64,000 nt of DNA from Macrostomum hystrix (lineage: Eukaryota > Platyhelminthes > Macrostomidae). The translations under genes and the position numbers were made by a program. The stretch lies in assembly GCA_950097015.1 (NCBI GenBank), contig CATNEN010000001.1:17922501-17986500 (forward strand), in the 5' to 3' direction. Below the pieces are notes generated by a model that was not told where the DNA came from, did no database searches, and saw nothing but the letters and a program-made list of their open reading frames with translations. Below are positions 1 through 15,000 of this stretch, one piece after another (the first letter of the stretch is position 1; each line of letters begins with the position of its first letter).

Positions 1-92
1 CAGAACCGCGGAAGACGAGAAGGCCAAGATTGAAGACAGCCTGGAGCAGCAGAAGGAGCTCAAAACTGAAGTTATATTCTACACTAAGACTC
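1..92 (+). CDS. Elk: Elk exon 1 of window (PAS domain, partial)
   Basis: Frame starts at base 2 and reads [17 protein letters not shown] then [13 protein letters not shown]. The IE.SLE...E.K.E..FY.K pattern is the middle of the KCNH PAS domain just before the LLDI strand. The donor is GTGAGA at 93; the exon leaves one base (C) that joins GC of the next exon to give Arg. The exon may begin before the window. Confidence 0.85.
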
Positions 93-3000
93 GTGAGATA
101 TTCAAGATTCTATAGTCACCGGCGTTTCAAATGTGCCAATAGTTCATTAGATATCATATATGACAGGTGTGTGTCAGCTGGTTAATGAGGTGTCATAGAT
201 GACAGGTGTGCGTGTCAGCTGGTTACTGAGGTGTCATTTATGACAGGTGTGTGCGTGTCAGCTGGTTAATGAGGTGTCATATATGACAGGTGTGTGTCAG
301 CTGGTTAATGAGGTGTCATAGATGACAGGTGTGCGCGTCAGCTGGTTACTGAGGTGTCATTTATGACAGGTGTGTGCGTGTCAGCTGGTTAATGAGGTGT
401 CATATATGACAGGTGTGTAAGTCAGCTGGTTAATGAGGTGTCATTTATGACAGGTGTGTGTGTGTCAGCTGGTTAATGAGGTGTCATTTATGACAGGTGT
501 GTGTGTGTCAGCTGGTTAATGAGGTGTCATTTATGACAGGTGTGTGTCAGCTGGTTAATGATGTGTCATATATGACAGGTGTGTGTGTCAGCTGGTTAAT
601 GAGGTGTCATATATGACAGGTGTGTGTGTCAGCTGGTTAATGAGGTGTCATTTATGACAGGTGTGTGTGTGTCAGCTGGTTAATGAGGTGTCATATATGA
701 CAGGTGTGTGTGTGTCAGCTGGTTAATGAGGTGTCATTTATGACAGGTGTGTGTGTTTCAGCTGGTTAATGTGGTGTCATATATGACAGGTGTGTGTGTC
801 AGCTGGTTAATGATGTGTCATATATGACAGGTGTGTGTGTGTCAGCTGGTTAATGAGGTGTCATTTATGACAGGTGTGTGTGTGTCAGCTGGTTAATGAG
901 GTGTCATATATGACAGGTGTGTGTGTCAGCTGGTTAATGAGGTGTCATTTATGACAAGTAGCTCGTACGAATCCGTCATTAAATCACAGTTTTCACTGTC
1001 GCGTATGTCATACATTGCTCGCTCACTCGCTTAAAAGTAAAACAACAACTGGCTCCCTTCCCTGTCACATTTGGCTCGAGTCTAACGTCTTTTCCATTAT
1101 TCAAATTTTATTTCCTCCGCCACTAGGCCATAGGCTCTTTCTGTGTCTCCGTAGAAGCATCTCGCGGACCAGTAGAAAGTGGATGACACTGGCGGGACAC
1201 GGGACAGGCCGGCTGGGGTGGCGATGCTCCGTCAAATCCCCTGACATTGAAAAAGTGCAGCTGCAACACTTTTGCCAATTCGGTTCCCATCTCAAGCAAG
1301 CACATTCTCTGCCCCAGATTTGACGGGAAAAGTTGCTGCCTGAAGTCTGGACACTTCATCAGCCAGATGCGGCACACAGACAGGCTTTGGGCTTAGCGAC
1401 ACCCCCTAGGGTTTAGGAGGCTGGCACAGCATCTCAGCCTCACTAACCTCACATTTCCTCTCCAGGCAGCTCAAAAGGAATCACATTTTTTCATTGCTTT
1501 TCGATTCTAACAAACCTACCGCCTTTTTCTCGTCATTCGTGTTTCGCTCGTTCACAATCCATCACACTTCATCACACTCCATCACACTCCATTACAATCC
1601 ATCACACTCCATCACACTCCATCACACTCCATTACAATCCATCACACTCCATCACACTGCATCACACTGCATCACACTCCATCACACTGCATCACACTCC
1701 ATCACACTGCATCACACCCCATCACACTGCATCACACTCCATCACACTGCATCACACTCCATCACACTGCATCACACCCCATCACACTCCATTACAATCC
1801 ATCACACTGCATCACACTCCATCACACTGCATCACACTCCATCACACTGCATCACACCCCATCACACTCCATTACAATCCATCATACTCCATCACACTGC
1901 ATCACAGCCCATCACACTCCATTAAAATCCATCACACTCCATCACACTCCATGACACCCCATCACACTCCATCACACTCCATGACACCCCATCACACTCC
2001 ATCACACTCCATGACACCCCATCACACTCCATTACAATCCATCACACTCCATCACACTCCATCACACCCCATCACACTCCATTACAATCCATCACACTCC
2101 ATCACACTCCATCACACCCCATCACACTCCATTAAAATCCATCACACTCCATCACACTCCATTACAATCCATCACACTTCATCACACCCCATCACACTCC
2201 ATCACACTCCATTACACTCCATCACACTTTATCACACATCACACATCCTAACAAGTCCTCACCCCCGTGATTAATCCACAGGCAACGCCTTCCTCTGCCT
2301 ACTGGACATTGTGCCAATCAAGAATGAGAAAGGCGAGGTGGTGCTGTTTCTGGCCTCGCACAAGGACATCACCAAGGAGAAGGGAGCCAACTGTGGACTG
2401 CTCAGTCCTGGTGGTGACTCAGCTCACAGTGAGTAGAGCTGTTCTATTATTCAGTACAGCTTCTGTAGAGCTGTACAGAAGGAAGGATGTACAGGAAGAA
2501 GGATGTACAGAAAGAATGATGTACAGGAAGAAGGATGTACAGAAGGAAAGATGTACAGGAAGAAGGATGTACAGAAAGAATGATGTACAGAAGGAAGGAT
2601 GTACAGGAAGAAGGATGTACAGAAGGAAGGATGTACAGAAGGAAGGATGTACAGGAAGAAGGATGTGCAGGAAGAAGGATGTACAGAAAGAATGATGTAC
2701 AGAAGGAAGGGTGTACAGAAGGAAGGATGTACAGGAAGAAGGATGTGCAGGAAGAAGGATGTGCAGGAAGAAGGATGTGCAGGAAGAAGGATGTACAGAA
2801 AGAATGATGTACAGAAGGAAGGGTGTACAGAAGGAAGGATGTGCAGGAAGAAGGATGTGCAGGAAGAAGGATGTGCAGGAAGAAGGATGTACAGAAAGAA
2901 TGATGTACAGAAGGAAGGGTGTACAGAAGGAAGGATGTGCAGGAAGAAGAATGTGCAGGAAGAAGGATGTGCAGGAAGAAGGATGTGCAGGAAGAAGGAT

Positions 3001-6000
3001 GTGCAGGAAGAAGGATGTACAGAAGGAAGGATGTACAGAAAGAAGGATGTACAGGAAGAAGGATGTGCAGGAAGAAGGATGTGCAGGAAAAAAGGATGTA
3101 CAGAAGGAAGGATGTACAGAAGGAAGGATGTACAGAAGGAAGGATGTACAGGAAGAAGGATGTGCAGGAAGAAGGATGTGCAGGAAGAAGGATGTGCAGG
3201 AAGAAGGATGTGCAGGAAGAAGGATGTGCAGGAAGAAGGATGTGCAGGAAGAAGGATGTGCAGGAAGAAGGATGTGCAGGAAGAAGGATGTGCAGGAAGA
3301 AGGATGTACAGAAGGAAGGGTGTACAGAAGGAAGGATGTACAGGAAGAAGGATGTGCAGGAAGAAGGATGTACAGAAAGAATGATGTACAGAAGGAAGGG
3401 TGTACAGAAGGAAGGATGTACAGGAAGAAGGATGTACAGAAGGAAGGATGTGCAGGAAGAAGGATGTACAGAAGGAAGGATGTACAGAAAGAAGGATGTA
3501 CAGGAAGAAGGATGTGCAGGAAGAAGGATGTGCAGGAAAAAAGGATGTACAGAAGGAAGGATGTACAGAAGGAAGGATGTACAGAAGGAAGGATGTACAG
3601 AAGGAAGGATGTACAGAAGGAAGGATGTACAGGAAGAAGGATGTGCAGGAAGAAGGATGTGCAGGAAGAAGGATGTGCAGGAAGAAGGATGTGCAGGAAG
3701 AAGGATGTGCAGGAAGAAGGATGTACAGAAGGAAGGATGTACAGAAAGAAGGATGTGCAGGAAGAAGGATGTGCAGGAAAAAAGGATGTACAGAAGGAAG
3801 GATGTACAGAAGGAAGGATGTACAGAAGGAAGGATGTACAGAAGGAAGGATGTACAGGAAGAAGGATGTGCAGGAAGAAGGATGTGCAGGAAGAAGGATG
3901 TGCAGGAAGAAGGATGTGCAGGAAGAAGGATGTACGGAAGGAAGGATGTACAGAAAGAAGGATGTACAGGAAGAAGGATGTGCAGGAAGAAGGATGTGCA
4001 GGAAAAAAGGATGTACAGAAGGAAGGATGTACAGAAGGAAGGATGTACAGGAAGAAGGATGTATTAAATGACATAGTGCACTTCATTCTAGCTGACATTG
4101 TTCAGTTTTGAAACAAAAGTTTTCTCTTTAAAAAGGTAGAGCAGCAGCTATAAGATCTGGTGGCGCTCTGAGACCTGGTCCGCGGGGTGCAACTCAGCCC
4201 GCTAATCCGGATTAATACAATCAGGACCTTCTGATCCGCGCCGCCTTTTCTCTCCGATCTCCCCATTTCGCTGAAAAGTTTTCTCCTCATTTCTGTCTTC
4301 TCCGCTACCCGCTATACCCGATCCCCGAGGCAATGAAAACAGAATTATAGGGGCTGCGGGCGGGACACACATCAGCGGCTTGTCCTCCTTCAACTCCTGG
4401 CATGCCGCACACGAGCCAAAACAGCCCGTAGCCCCAGGGCCGGCTTGGCTGCCTTCTTTTAGGTCCGCTTCCAGGGGCGGCGAGTGCTAAAGAGGGGACA
4501 GGATGGCTAGAACAGTGAGAACAGAGCTCAAGCTCAATGTCATGGCTGATAAAAGCTGCTCGTTATAATTATGTTCCAACACATAGCTACCTATCTACAT
4601 ACTTTTCTGACTGAGATCTTTCAGTCAATCCACCTCTTATATCTCCCTTGCTACCAATCTATCTACAATATCTACCAATCTATTAACAATATCTACCAAT
4701 CTATCTACAACATCTACCAATCCATCTGCAATATCTACCAATCCATCTGCAATATCTACCTATCTATCTACAATATCTACCTATCTATCTGCAATATCTA
4801 CCTATCTATCTACAACATCTACCAATCCATCTGCAATATCTAACAATCTATCTACAACATCTACCAATCCATCTGCAATATCTGCCAATCTATCTGCAAT
4901 ATCTACCAATCTATCTGCAATATCTACCAATCCATCTGCAATATCTAACAATCTATCTACAACATCTACCAATCCATCTGCAATATCTACCAATCCATCT
5001 GCAATATCTACTAATCTATCTGCAATATCTACCAATCTATTAACAATATCTACCAATCTATTTACAACATCTACCAATCCATCTGCAATATCTACCAATC
5101 CATCTGCAATATCTACCTATCTATCTGCTATATCTACCTATCTATCTGCAATATCTACCTATCTATCTGCAATATCTACCTATCTATCTACAATATCTAC
5201 CTATCTATCTACAATATCTACCTATCTATCTGCAATATCTACCTATCTATCTACAACATCTACCAATCCATCTGCAATATCTGCCAATCTATCTGCAATA
5301 TCTACCAATCTATCTGCAATATCTACCAATCTATCGACAATATCTACCGACCTATCTACACTATCTACCAATCCATCTACCTAATCTGTCTACCAACCTA
5401 ACTACCCACCTGTCTGTATACCTACCTATTTACCCATCAATCTCGCCCGGGGCAGCACTAACTAACTAGGTAAGTCAATTAAGTAGAACCGCTGTCGACT
5501 CTACAGGATGTAAAATTTCTAATCCGGGATGAGTGCATGGCAGCCCCAAATAGCTTAGTCACCTTGAATTCATCCCTCAAGGCAGGCAGGTGAATGATTG
5601 GGTGGGGCTAGTTATAAAAATTGATCTTAATTGCTCAATTTCCCGGCTCCCAGCTTTTCCAAAGCAATTTTGTGAGTTCGAAATTGAGAGCAATTTGGCT
5701 TTTAGAAAAGAAGTGCCTACGGCAGGTGGCCCCAGTTGCAGAGGAAAAATTAGTTTTTTATCTTTTTTAAAGAGAAAGTTGCTCTCCAGAAAATTTCTGG
5801 AATCATTCACTTTCTTCAATTCAGCTTAATCATTTAGTTCTCAATTGAATGCAAATAATTATTAGAAAACGTGTTTGAATCTGTGCAAAAAATATCACAG
5901 TCACGTCAGAACTCACTTTTGAAGTCTTAAAACTCTTCCTGACCAATCAGAGCAGTCCAGAAAACCCAAAACCCTTCCTGACCAATCCGAACAGTACGGG

Positions 6001-9000
6001 ACCCCAAAAACTCTTCCTGACCAATCAGAACAGCTCGGAACCCCCAAAATACATTCAGACCAATCAGATCCCTCCAGCCAGTGCAACAATGTCTCGCCAT
6101 CATCACGGCCTCGTTCTCGACTATCAGAAATCTCTGGCCCAGCCGAAGCGGCGGACAACGATTCCAGTTCCTCAGCTAGTGTGGGCGCGGATTCGAATCC
6201 AGAAGAAGAAGACAACAACGATGAAGAAGAAGAGGAGAGGAGCACGGCTTACAAATACGAGAGGCGGCGGTCCAGGGCGGTTCTGTACCACCTGAGCGGC
6301 CAGTTTGACTCCAAGAGCAAGAACAAGACCTTCAGTCAGTTGAACAAGGTTCGTGACAGCAATGAGCCACTTAAGCTTCTAGATCAAATTTAAGGGTGTT
6401 GAAGGATTTTAATTTTTCCGAATTTTAATTCCGAAGTCTGAAAACCTTAAATCCTTAAATACCAACATACGGAATCCCAAAAATCCCGAATCCAAAGATC
6501 CACTGAATCCCAGATTTCTGAATCCCAAAATCCTAAACCCCAAAATCCCGAATCCGAAAATCTACTGAACCCCAAATTCCCGAATCCCAAAATCCCGAAT
6601 CCCAAAATCCCGAATCCCAAAATCCCGAACCCCAAAATCCCGAATCCCAAAATCCCGAATCCCAAAATCCCGAACCCCAAAATCCCGAATCCCAAAATCC
6701 CGAACCCCAAAATCCCGAATCCCAAAATCCCGAATCCCAAAATCCCGAACCCCAAAATCCCGAATCCCCAAATCCCGTATCCAAAAATCCAGATTCCAAA
6801 AATTTCCGAATCCCAAAATCCCGATTCCCAAAATCCCGAAATGCAAAATCCCGAATCCCAAAATCCCGATTCCCAAAATCCCGAAATGCAAAATCCCGAA
6901 TCCCAAAATCCCGATTCCCAAAATCCCGATTCCCAAAATCCCGAATTGCAAAATCCCGAATCCCAAAATCCCGATTCCCAAAATCCAGATTCCCAAAATC
7001 CCGATTCCCAAAATCCAGAATTGCAAAATCCCGAATCCCAAAATCCCGATTCCCAAAATCCCGAATCCCCAAATTCCGTATCCAAAAATCCGGAATCCTG
7101 AAATCCTGAATTACTAATTCCTTAATCCCTAAAACCCAAATGAAAAATTTCGAAAAAAATTAACTATATTTAAAAATCCTGAATTTCAAAGTCAACAAGT
7201 TCGCTGTTTGTCATGCAAAAACAAGGTCATCCAAGTCTGCTTATACAGAAGAAAATAAATTTTTCAATTTGCATTGCCTCTTCTATCCAAATTGCCTTTG
7301 CCTTTTCTCAGTGCCCTGAGAAAAAAAATTGAAAATGCAAAACTGTTCGCCCATGCTAATTTGTTTCCTTAAAATATCTCGATTATTTGCATTTTCTACA
7401 CTAAACTGCCTGCTCGATGTTTATTTCGTTTTTTGCATTCCCGACTTTCAAATTTTAGAATCCGGTTAGAAATGTAAAATTTGACTGTCCATTTTGTTTG
7501 ACATTGTGTTTCCTCGTTGCTATGTAAAACTTTCGAATTTCTTCGTGGGAATCACAATGAAGTGCACAAACAGTTCAACTCTTCACTTTAAAGGTTGTTT
7601 AACAAAAAAATCGCGTAGCTATTGGGTTAAAACTTTGTGATAGAGACATGGAATGGGAAAGTGGATTATTTTCTATTAGACAGGAGTGTTTCCTGTTAGA
7701 CAGGAGTGTTTCCTGTTAGACAGGAGTGTATCCTGTTAGACGGGAGTGTTTCCTGTTAGACAGGAGTGTTTCCTGTTAGACAGGAGTGTATCCTGTTAGA
7801 CGGGAGTGTATCCTGTTAGACAGGAGTGTATCCTGTTAGACAGGAGTGTATCCTGTTAGACGGGAGTGTATCCTGTTAGACAGGAGTGTATCCTGTTAGA
7901 CAGGAGTGTATCCTGTTAGATAGGAGTGTATCCTGTTAGACAGGAGTGTATCCTGTTAGACTGGAGCGTATCCTGTTAGACAGGACTGTATCCTGTTAGA
8001 CAGGAGTGTATCCTGTTAGACAGGAGTGTATCCTGTTATACTGGAGCGTATCCTGTTAGACAGGAGTGTATCCTGTTATACTGGAGCGTATCCTGTTAGA
8101 CAGGAGTGTTTCCTGTTAGACAGGAGTGTTTCCTGTTAGACAGTAGTGTTTCCTGTTAGACAGGAGTGTTTCCTGTTAGACAGGAGTGTATCCTGTTAGA
8201 CTGGAGTGTTTCCTGTTAGACAGGAATGTTTCCTGTTAGACAGGAGTGTTTCCTGTTAGACAGGAGTGTATCCTGTTAGACAGGAGTGTATCCTGTTAGA
8301 CAGGAGTGTTTCCTGTTAGACAGGAGTGTTTCCTGTTAGACAGGAGTGTTTCCTGTTAGACAGGAGTGTTTCCTGTTAGACAGGAGTGTATCCTGTTAGA
8401 CAGGAGTGTATCATGTTAGACAGGAGTGTATCATGTTAGACAGGACTGTATCCTGTTAGACAGGAGTGTATCCTGTTAGACAGGAGTGTATCGTGTTATA
8501 CTGGAGCGTATCCTGTTAGACAGGAGCGTATCCTGTTATACTGGAGTGTATCCTGTTAGACAGGAGTGTATCCTGTTAGACAGGAGTGTATCATGTTAGA
8601 CAGGAGTGTATCCTGTTAGACAGGAGTGTTTCCTGTTAGACAGGACTGTTTCCTGTTAGACAGGAGTGTATCCTGTTAGACAGGACTGTTTCCTGTTAGA
8701 CAGGAGTGTTTCCTGTTAGACAGGACTGTTTCCTGCAAGGCAGGAGTGTTTCCTGTTAGACAGGACTGTTTCCTGCAAGGCAGGAGTGTTTCCTATAAAA
8801 TGGGATTCCTTAGTATTTCAGAGAGTTTTTACGAAGGTATCAGTGAATCAAGAAAGTTTCATCATTTAATTATTATTTGTCACAGATCTGCATGAACTCG
8901 CGGCTTCACATGCTAAAAAATACTTGTTCACATTGCATTACCCAGCAACTCAATGTTCTGAAAGCCTTCAAAGTATCTCCAATTATTATTATTGCCAACA

Positions 9001-12000
9001 GATTCAGAGCCTGAGCGGCAAGAACACATTGCCAGAATACAAGGTCCAAGAGATCAAACGGTCCCGCTGCATACTGTTACACTATGGCCTCTTGAAGATC
9101 ACCTGGGACTGGCTGATCCTGCTGTGCACATTCTACATAGCCATCATGGTGCCCTACAATGCGGCCAGCAGCTCCGGCAAGCTGAAGAAAGCTACAGGCG
9201 CGGACGACGCCGGCATCGCTGTCGACTTGCTGGTGGAAGTTGTCTTCATTGCCGGTGAGTTACTTCATACAGATCCCATCAGTGCCTCATACAGATCCCA
9301 TCAGTGCCTCATACAGATCCCATCAGTGCCTCATACAGATCCCATCAGTGCCTCATACAGATCCCATCAGTGCCTCATACAGATCCCATCAGTGCCTCAT
9401 ACAGATCCCATCAGTGCCTCATACAGATCCCATCAGTGCCTCATACAGATCCCATCAGTGCCTCATACAGATCCCATCAGTGCCTCATACAGATCCCATC
9501 AGTGCCTCATACAGATCCCATCAGTGCCTCATCCAGATCCCATCAGGGCCTCATACAGATCCCATCAGTGCCTCATACAGATCCCATCAGTGCTTCATCC
9601 AGATCCCATCAGTGCTTCATACAGATCCCATCAGTGCTTCATCCAGATCCCATCAGCGCTTCATACTGATCCCATCAGCGCTTCATCCAGATCCCATCAG
9701 TGCTTCATACTGATCCCATCAGTGCTTCATGCAGATTCCATCAGTGCCTCATCCAGATTCAGGCTTCTGTGTCTCAGGATTCTAGCAGAGATTAACTTTT
9801 CCATTCGATGTTCTTTTTATCCCCAGTCAAGCTGAGCTCAATCCGGCCGAATCCGGCCTCTAAAATCTCCCCTCTCCCAATAATCGTCGCTGACCCTCGC
9901 ATCGCATCTCGTTGCTGTCACCTCTGGCTGTCTGGGCCCAGCCCCACAAACTCAGGATCTCTGCTGGACTCGCAATTTCCTGTTCTTCTGAGGAGGCTAA
10001 GCGTGTAGAAAATCAGCTAAAGGCGCGGACGCGGTAGACAGAGTAGAAAGGTCATGGCATGCTGGCCTAAATTATAATAGGGGATCGATGTTCTCTGCGC
10101 TCGGACTAAAAGGTCGCGGATTCATAACTATTTTATAGATTTTAAGAGAAGATTAGCAGCCCAGCAATGACGGTCATTTCCTATTTTAAGCAGGAAATGA
10201 AGCGATCAAGAATGGCATAGTTGATTGCTGTAGGAAGTTTGGTGGACAATCGCACCGCTGTCTTCTGAATAGGATTATCTGACATCAACAGATTTTATTA
10301 ACAAAGAGTTGAGACCATTGCTGTCAAATTTCAAAAAGAGGTGCGATAAATATTTTCATGATTCAACTAAATTCGTATCGAAGATACAAGTAAATACGAG
10401 GTTTGGGTCTATTTTTAGAACAAAGTGCAGAGAAGGATAGAAAATTTTTTGCTAAAATGTACATACTCGTCCATGAACACAGATAAGGTGAAAGCCTGGA
10501 GTGAGGTGGAATGACTTCGATGCTGTCTTGCGATGACGAACAATTGGCTGAAATCTATTTTTAGAACATAGCATAAACCCGTGAATCCCATCCAAATAAG
10601 AAGAAATTTAATTGGTCCCTGGTAGATTTGACCTTGATGAAAAATGAATGTGATGATTTAACAAACCACACTTCACCAGCGTGATAATTCGAAACTAAGT
10701 TAAAGAATTAAAACGATTGGACGGTTCGGCGCAAGTGAATTTTCATTGGGGATTCATGCACTCAGTTATATTATCAAAGTGTACACTTATGCTTCGTACA
10801 CTAGCCAGAAATAGATTTTTAGAATTGTTTGCAAAAATCTTTCAGATTAAGCGTCATCCACTTAGATTAAGCAATTAACGCATATATATTTTTCAGATAT
10901 ATGCATCAACTTTCGCACAACTTTCGTCAGCAAAAGTGGGCAAGTTGTGTACTGCCAGAGAATGATCGCCATTAACTATTTAAAAACTTGGTTCTTCCTG
11001 GACATGCTGGCAGCTGTGCCGTTTGACATCATCATTCTCATCAGCAATGCTGTCAGCTCAGATCTGGCGTCGAAAATGGTGAGAGTTTGTTTGCCTTTTC
11101 TTCACAGTTTAAGTGATTGTCTAACCGTTTACCGAATCCAACATCCACCATGCAAAGTTCTGTCAAGATTCTTCAACCAGTGAGCGTCGGGATATTGCCA
11201 GTTGGCCCGCCTGCTTCATCAGCCAGCTGCAGTCACGGGGGGCATTCTCGGTACTTGTCAAGTGAAGCAAAATTCCATTGCTCACAGCTCAGAGTTTTTT
11301 ATTAAACAGTTAGCACAGCCAGTCCTGCGAAATTTAAATTTTGGATTGCATAAAATGTCCAACCTCGAAAGATTTCGATATTTAATTTAAATCGAAAAAT
11401 ATTATAAGTGGTATAAAAACGAATGTTGCACATTGTCGATTAATTAATTCTACAAATAGATAAGCAGGAAATTTCTCACAAGTTGAACGAGAAAATAACA
11501 AAATAACGAAATAATGAGTTGCACCTAAAGTTGAATGTTTGGTGAAAAAAAATTCTAATTACCTACCTAACTTTTGACGCCATCTTATATTAACAAAAGT
11601 CGGTTATCCAATCAGAAAATTAGCAAAAAAATTAAGAATACCCGAAGAAATAAGTTAAGCAGTTATCAAGATAAAAAATGGTCAATTAAAGAGCAACCTA
11701 TCAATTACAAGCTTTAAACCTGACTAATCATTTGGCCGGAAAAAAATTAATTGATTATCTAATTTACTGAATACAGTTTTAAATGACACATCGATAAAGT
11801 AATTCGAAAAAAATATAAATTTTGTCTAAATAAAAACGAATGGGAAGAACAATGAAACCGTTATTTTTCTGGGACTCGGTTTTTACTCAAAGCACTTTAC
11901 TCGAGCTTTCATATTTAAGAGCACCAGACATGTTTAATGCTTCTAATAATTGCAAGGAAATTTAATTAAATTTTGCAACTTAAGCGTATTTAATTCGCTG

Positions 12001-15000
12001 TTTTACCTCACTCACTTCAGTGATAATAAAGAGATGTTATTAAATTATAATTCGATAACCCGGGTAGGTTTTTAATTGACTGAAAGAAGTTACAGACTTA
12101 AAAAGTAATAATAAAATTTATGGTCACATTTGTCATATGTGTAATAGTCATATTTGCTATATTTAAAAGAGCAAATAAATCTGTCAGAAGTCAACTTTAG
12201 ACACACGGCGGATTAGGGTTAATAGTACACGCCGTATTTTTATATATGTAAGGTACTCTAGCATGATAAGCACATCGGATAGCTCATATGTACAAATATT
12301 TTATAATGCGTGTAAATACTGGATAACTTATCTAGATAACGCTTGAAATAAAAAAATCACTGTAAATTAAAACTTGTTTTAATCGATTGTTTAGATTTTC
12401 AAAACGATAGCACCATTAACACCATTGTAATAACTTAACAAAAGTGTTAAAACATTTTCGACACGCTTGGACGAATAATTAAAGTAGACATCATGCTAAA
12501 TTAAAATAAATTAAATTAGTTATTTGTAATTCGTATGTAATACAATAGGATTACACTACACAAATGACAAATTAAAATTACACTACACCACACTACACAA
12601 AAAAATGAAAAATTCCAATCGCAAGCTTCATTATGATAATTCTCTATTAAGTTTAGGAAAAGAAGCGAAGAAGTTTCCATCTGAATGTCTTTTCTTTCTT
12701 TTTTTAAACTGAGCATTTCTTTCTCCTAGTTTATATATATATTTAATTCCAATTTCCTCTGCAAAAAAATATATACAATCAAAATCAAAATTTGATGCCA
12801 GTGACGCAGTAGTTGCCATGATGATAGTTTAATACAAATTCCAGGAAACCTTCAACTTGATGAAGCTGGCAAGGATGCTAAGACTGCTCAAGCTTTATCA
12901 AAAAATCGACCGGTACGCCCAGTACTCCAGCCTGGTGCTGCTGCTGCTCATTTCGATGTTCGCTCTCAGTGCTCACTGGTTCGCCTGCATTTGGCTGGTC
13001 ATCGGGCGGAAACAGTTGGAGGTCAATCAGACTCGAGAGATCAGTGAGTGCCGCCGAGCTTTTAGATAGCGGTTTCTTGGAATTCATTACGGGAAATCTC
13101 AACCGGATTGATACCCAACGATAGATTCAAATTATCTGTTTATTTCGGGAACTTGTGCTTCTCTGGGGATTCTTCTCGGGGAATCACAGGGGAATCCCTT
13201 TTGGATTCCATTAGGATTCCTTAAAATTCCTTTGTTGATTCGTTGGGAATTCCTTTGTTGATTCATTGGGAATTCCTTTGTTGATTTCTTAATAATTACT
13301 ATTGGGACTTACTAGGGGAAGTCACGTGAGAATCCAAATGGATTATCCGGAAATCCATTTGGGGATTCCTTTGTAACATTTTTGTTTATTCCTTTGAAAT
13401 TCTTTTGGGGATTCCATAGAAATAATTGTATCGATTCCCTGGGAATTCCTTCGGGGGTTTCCATGGGAATTCCTTCGGGGGATCCATGGGAATTCCTTCG
13501 GGGATCCATGGGAATTCCTTCGGGGGTTCCATGGGAATTCCTTCGGGGGATCCATGGGAATTCCTTCGGGGATCCATGGGAATTCCATCGGGGGTTCCAT
13601 GGGAATTCCTTCGGGGGATCCATGGGAATTCCTTCGGGGATCCATGGGAATTCCTTCGGGGGTTTCCATGGGTATTATTTGGAATTCGTAGGGGAAATCA
13701 TGTGGGATTCCTGGTATAATATCATCGGGATTCACGAAATAATTATTATCTAAAGAATTAGAATCTAAAAGTCCACAGAATCCTAGAAGGACTTGCCATT
13801 GCATAATAAAAGAAATAAAAGGAAATAGCTAGATTTTGAAATACTTATTCTTAGTGCGAATAGTTATCGCTAGCTGGGCCAACTCTCGACCAAATTTCAG
13901 ACTTTAGCCATTTTTTACAACCGGTATTACCTGCTTCGGTTTGAACTGAATTCGAAGCATGGAGTAATAAATTATGGAGAAAATCTAACGAGGTACCAAA
14001 TCTTCATTCTCAAAGCTGGAAAAGGCGTTGGGTTTGTCATAATTATTTTCTTTTTTACTGTATGCCAGTTTTATCAGATTGCAATGGCGGGACCAGGTAG
14101 AATATGGGTGCGTCTTAACCTGCCTGCGCTATATCATTTTTTGTACTTATCTCTGAACTTGGTGCACTTTAAATTACTGCCATATTTTGTTTAAAATTAA
14201 ATTAATGATCGATCAACGTATTGAATAGTACTTTTAATACAGCTTTGTCTGTGCGCCTACTTATTTGAGAAAGGGAAAGGCGATTAACATCAGGCTGAAT
14301 AGTTCGTGTTGCAGGGAATTTTTGTGCAATCAAAATGACCTGGCACTTTTCCGCCTTGAAAACTTTTCAATCAAGGAGAGATTCTAAAGGATTTAAATTC
14401 TTAGTCTCCCCTTAAATAAATTCCTAACTAAACCTCCACCTTCAGACATATATGTCATGACATTTTTCATGCATATAATTATGGGCCACATCAAGATCTA
14501 CTGGAAAATATACCAGTTCAAAGGTTAACTCAGTACCTTAGTTAAACAGGTAAACCTCCCAGTTAAACAGGTAAACCTCCCAGTTAAACAGGTAATCCTC
14601 ACAGTTAAACAGGTTATCCTCCCAGTTAAACAGGTTATCCTCCCAGTTAAACAGGTAAACCTCCCAGTTAAACAGGTTATCCTCCCAGTTAAACAGGTAA
14701 ACCTCCCAATTAAACAGTTAAAAAGTTAAATAGGTAAACATCCCAGTTAGGCATGTAATTTCCGCAGTTCAACAGGTAAACCTCCTAGTTAAACAGGTAA
14801 TTCCCGCAGTTCAACAGGTAAAACTCCCAGTTCAACAGGTAAACCTCCCAGTTCAACAGGTAAACCTCCCGGTTAAATAGGTAAACACGGCTGTTAAATA
14901 GGTAAACACCGCAGTTAAATAGGTAAACCCCACAATTAAACAGGTAAACAGGTAAATACGCATGTAAATCTCCTGGTTTAACAGGTAATTTGAGGTATAC

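Noticed and set aside
2419-4111. Long Cys/Arg/Lys- or Ser/Phe-rich open frames on both strands
   Set aside because: Multiple frames are open at once because of a stop-free 16-bp unit; inside an Elk intron.
6447-7101. Pentapeptide-repeat (GFWDS / NPESQ) proteins
   Set aside because: Translations of the 15-bp intronic array; no start context, domain or splice evidence.
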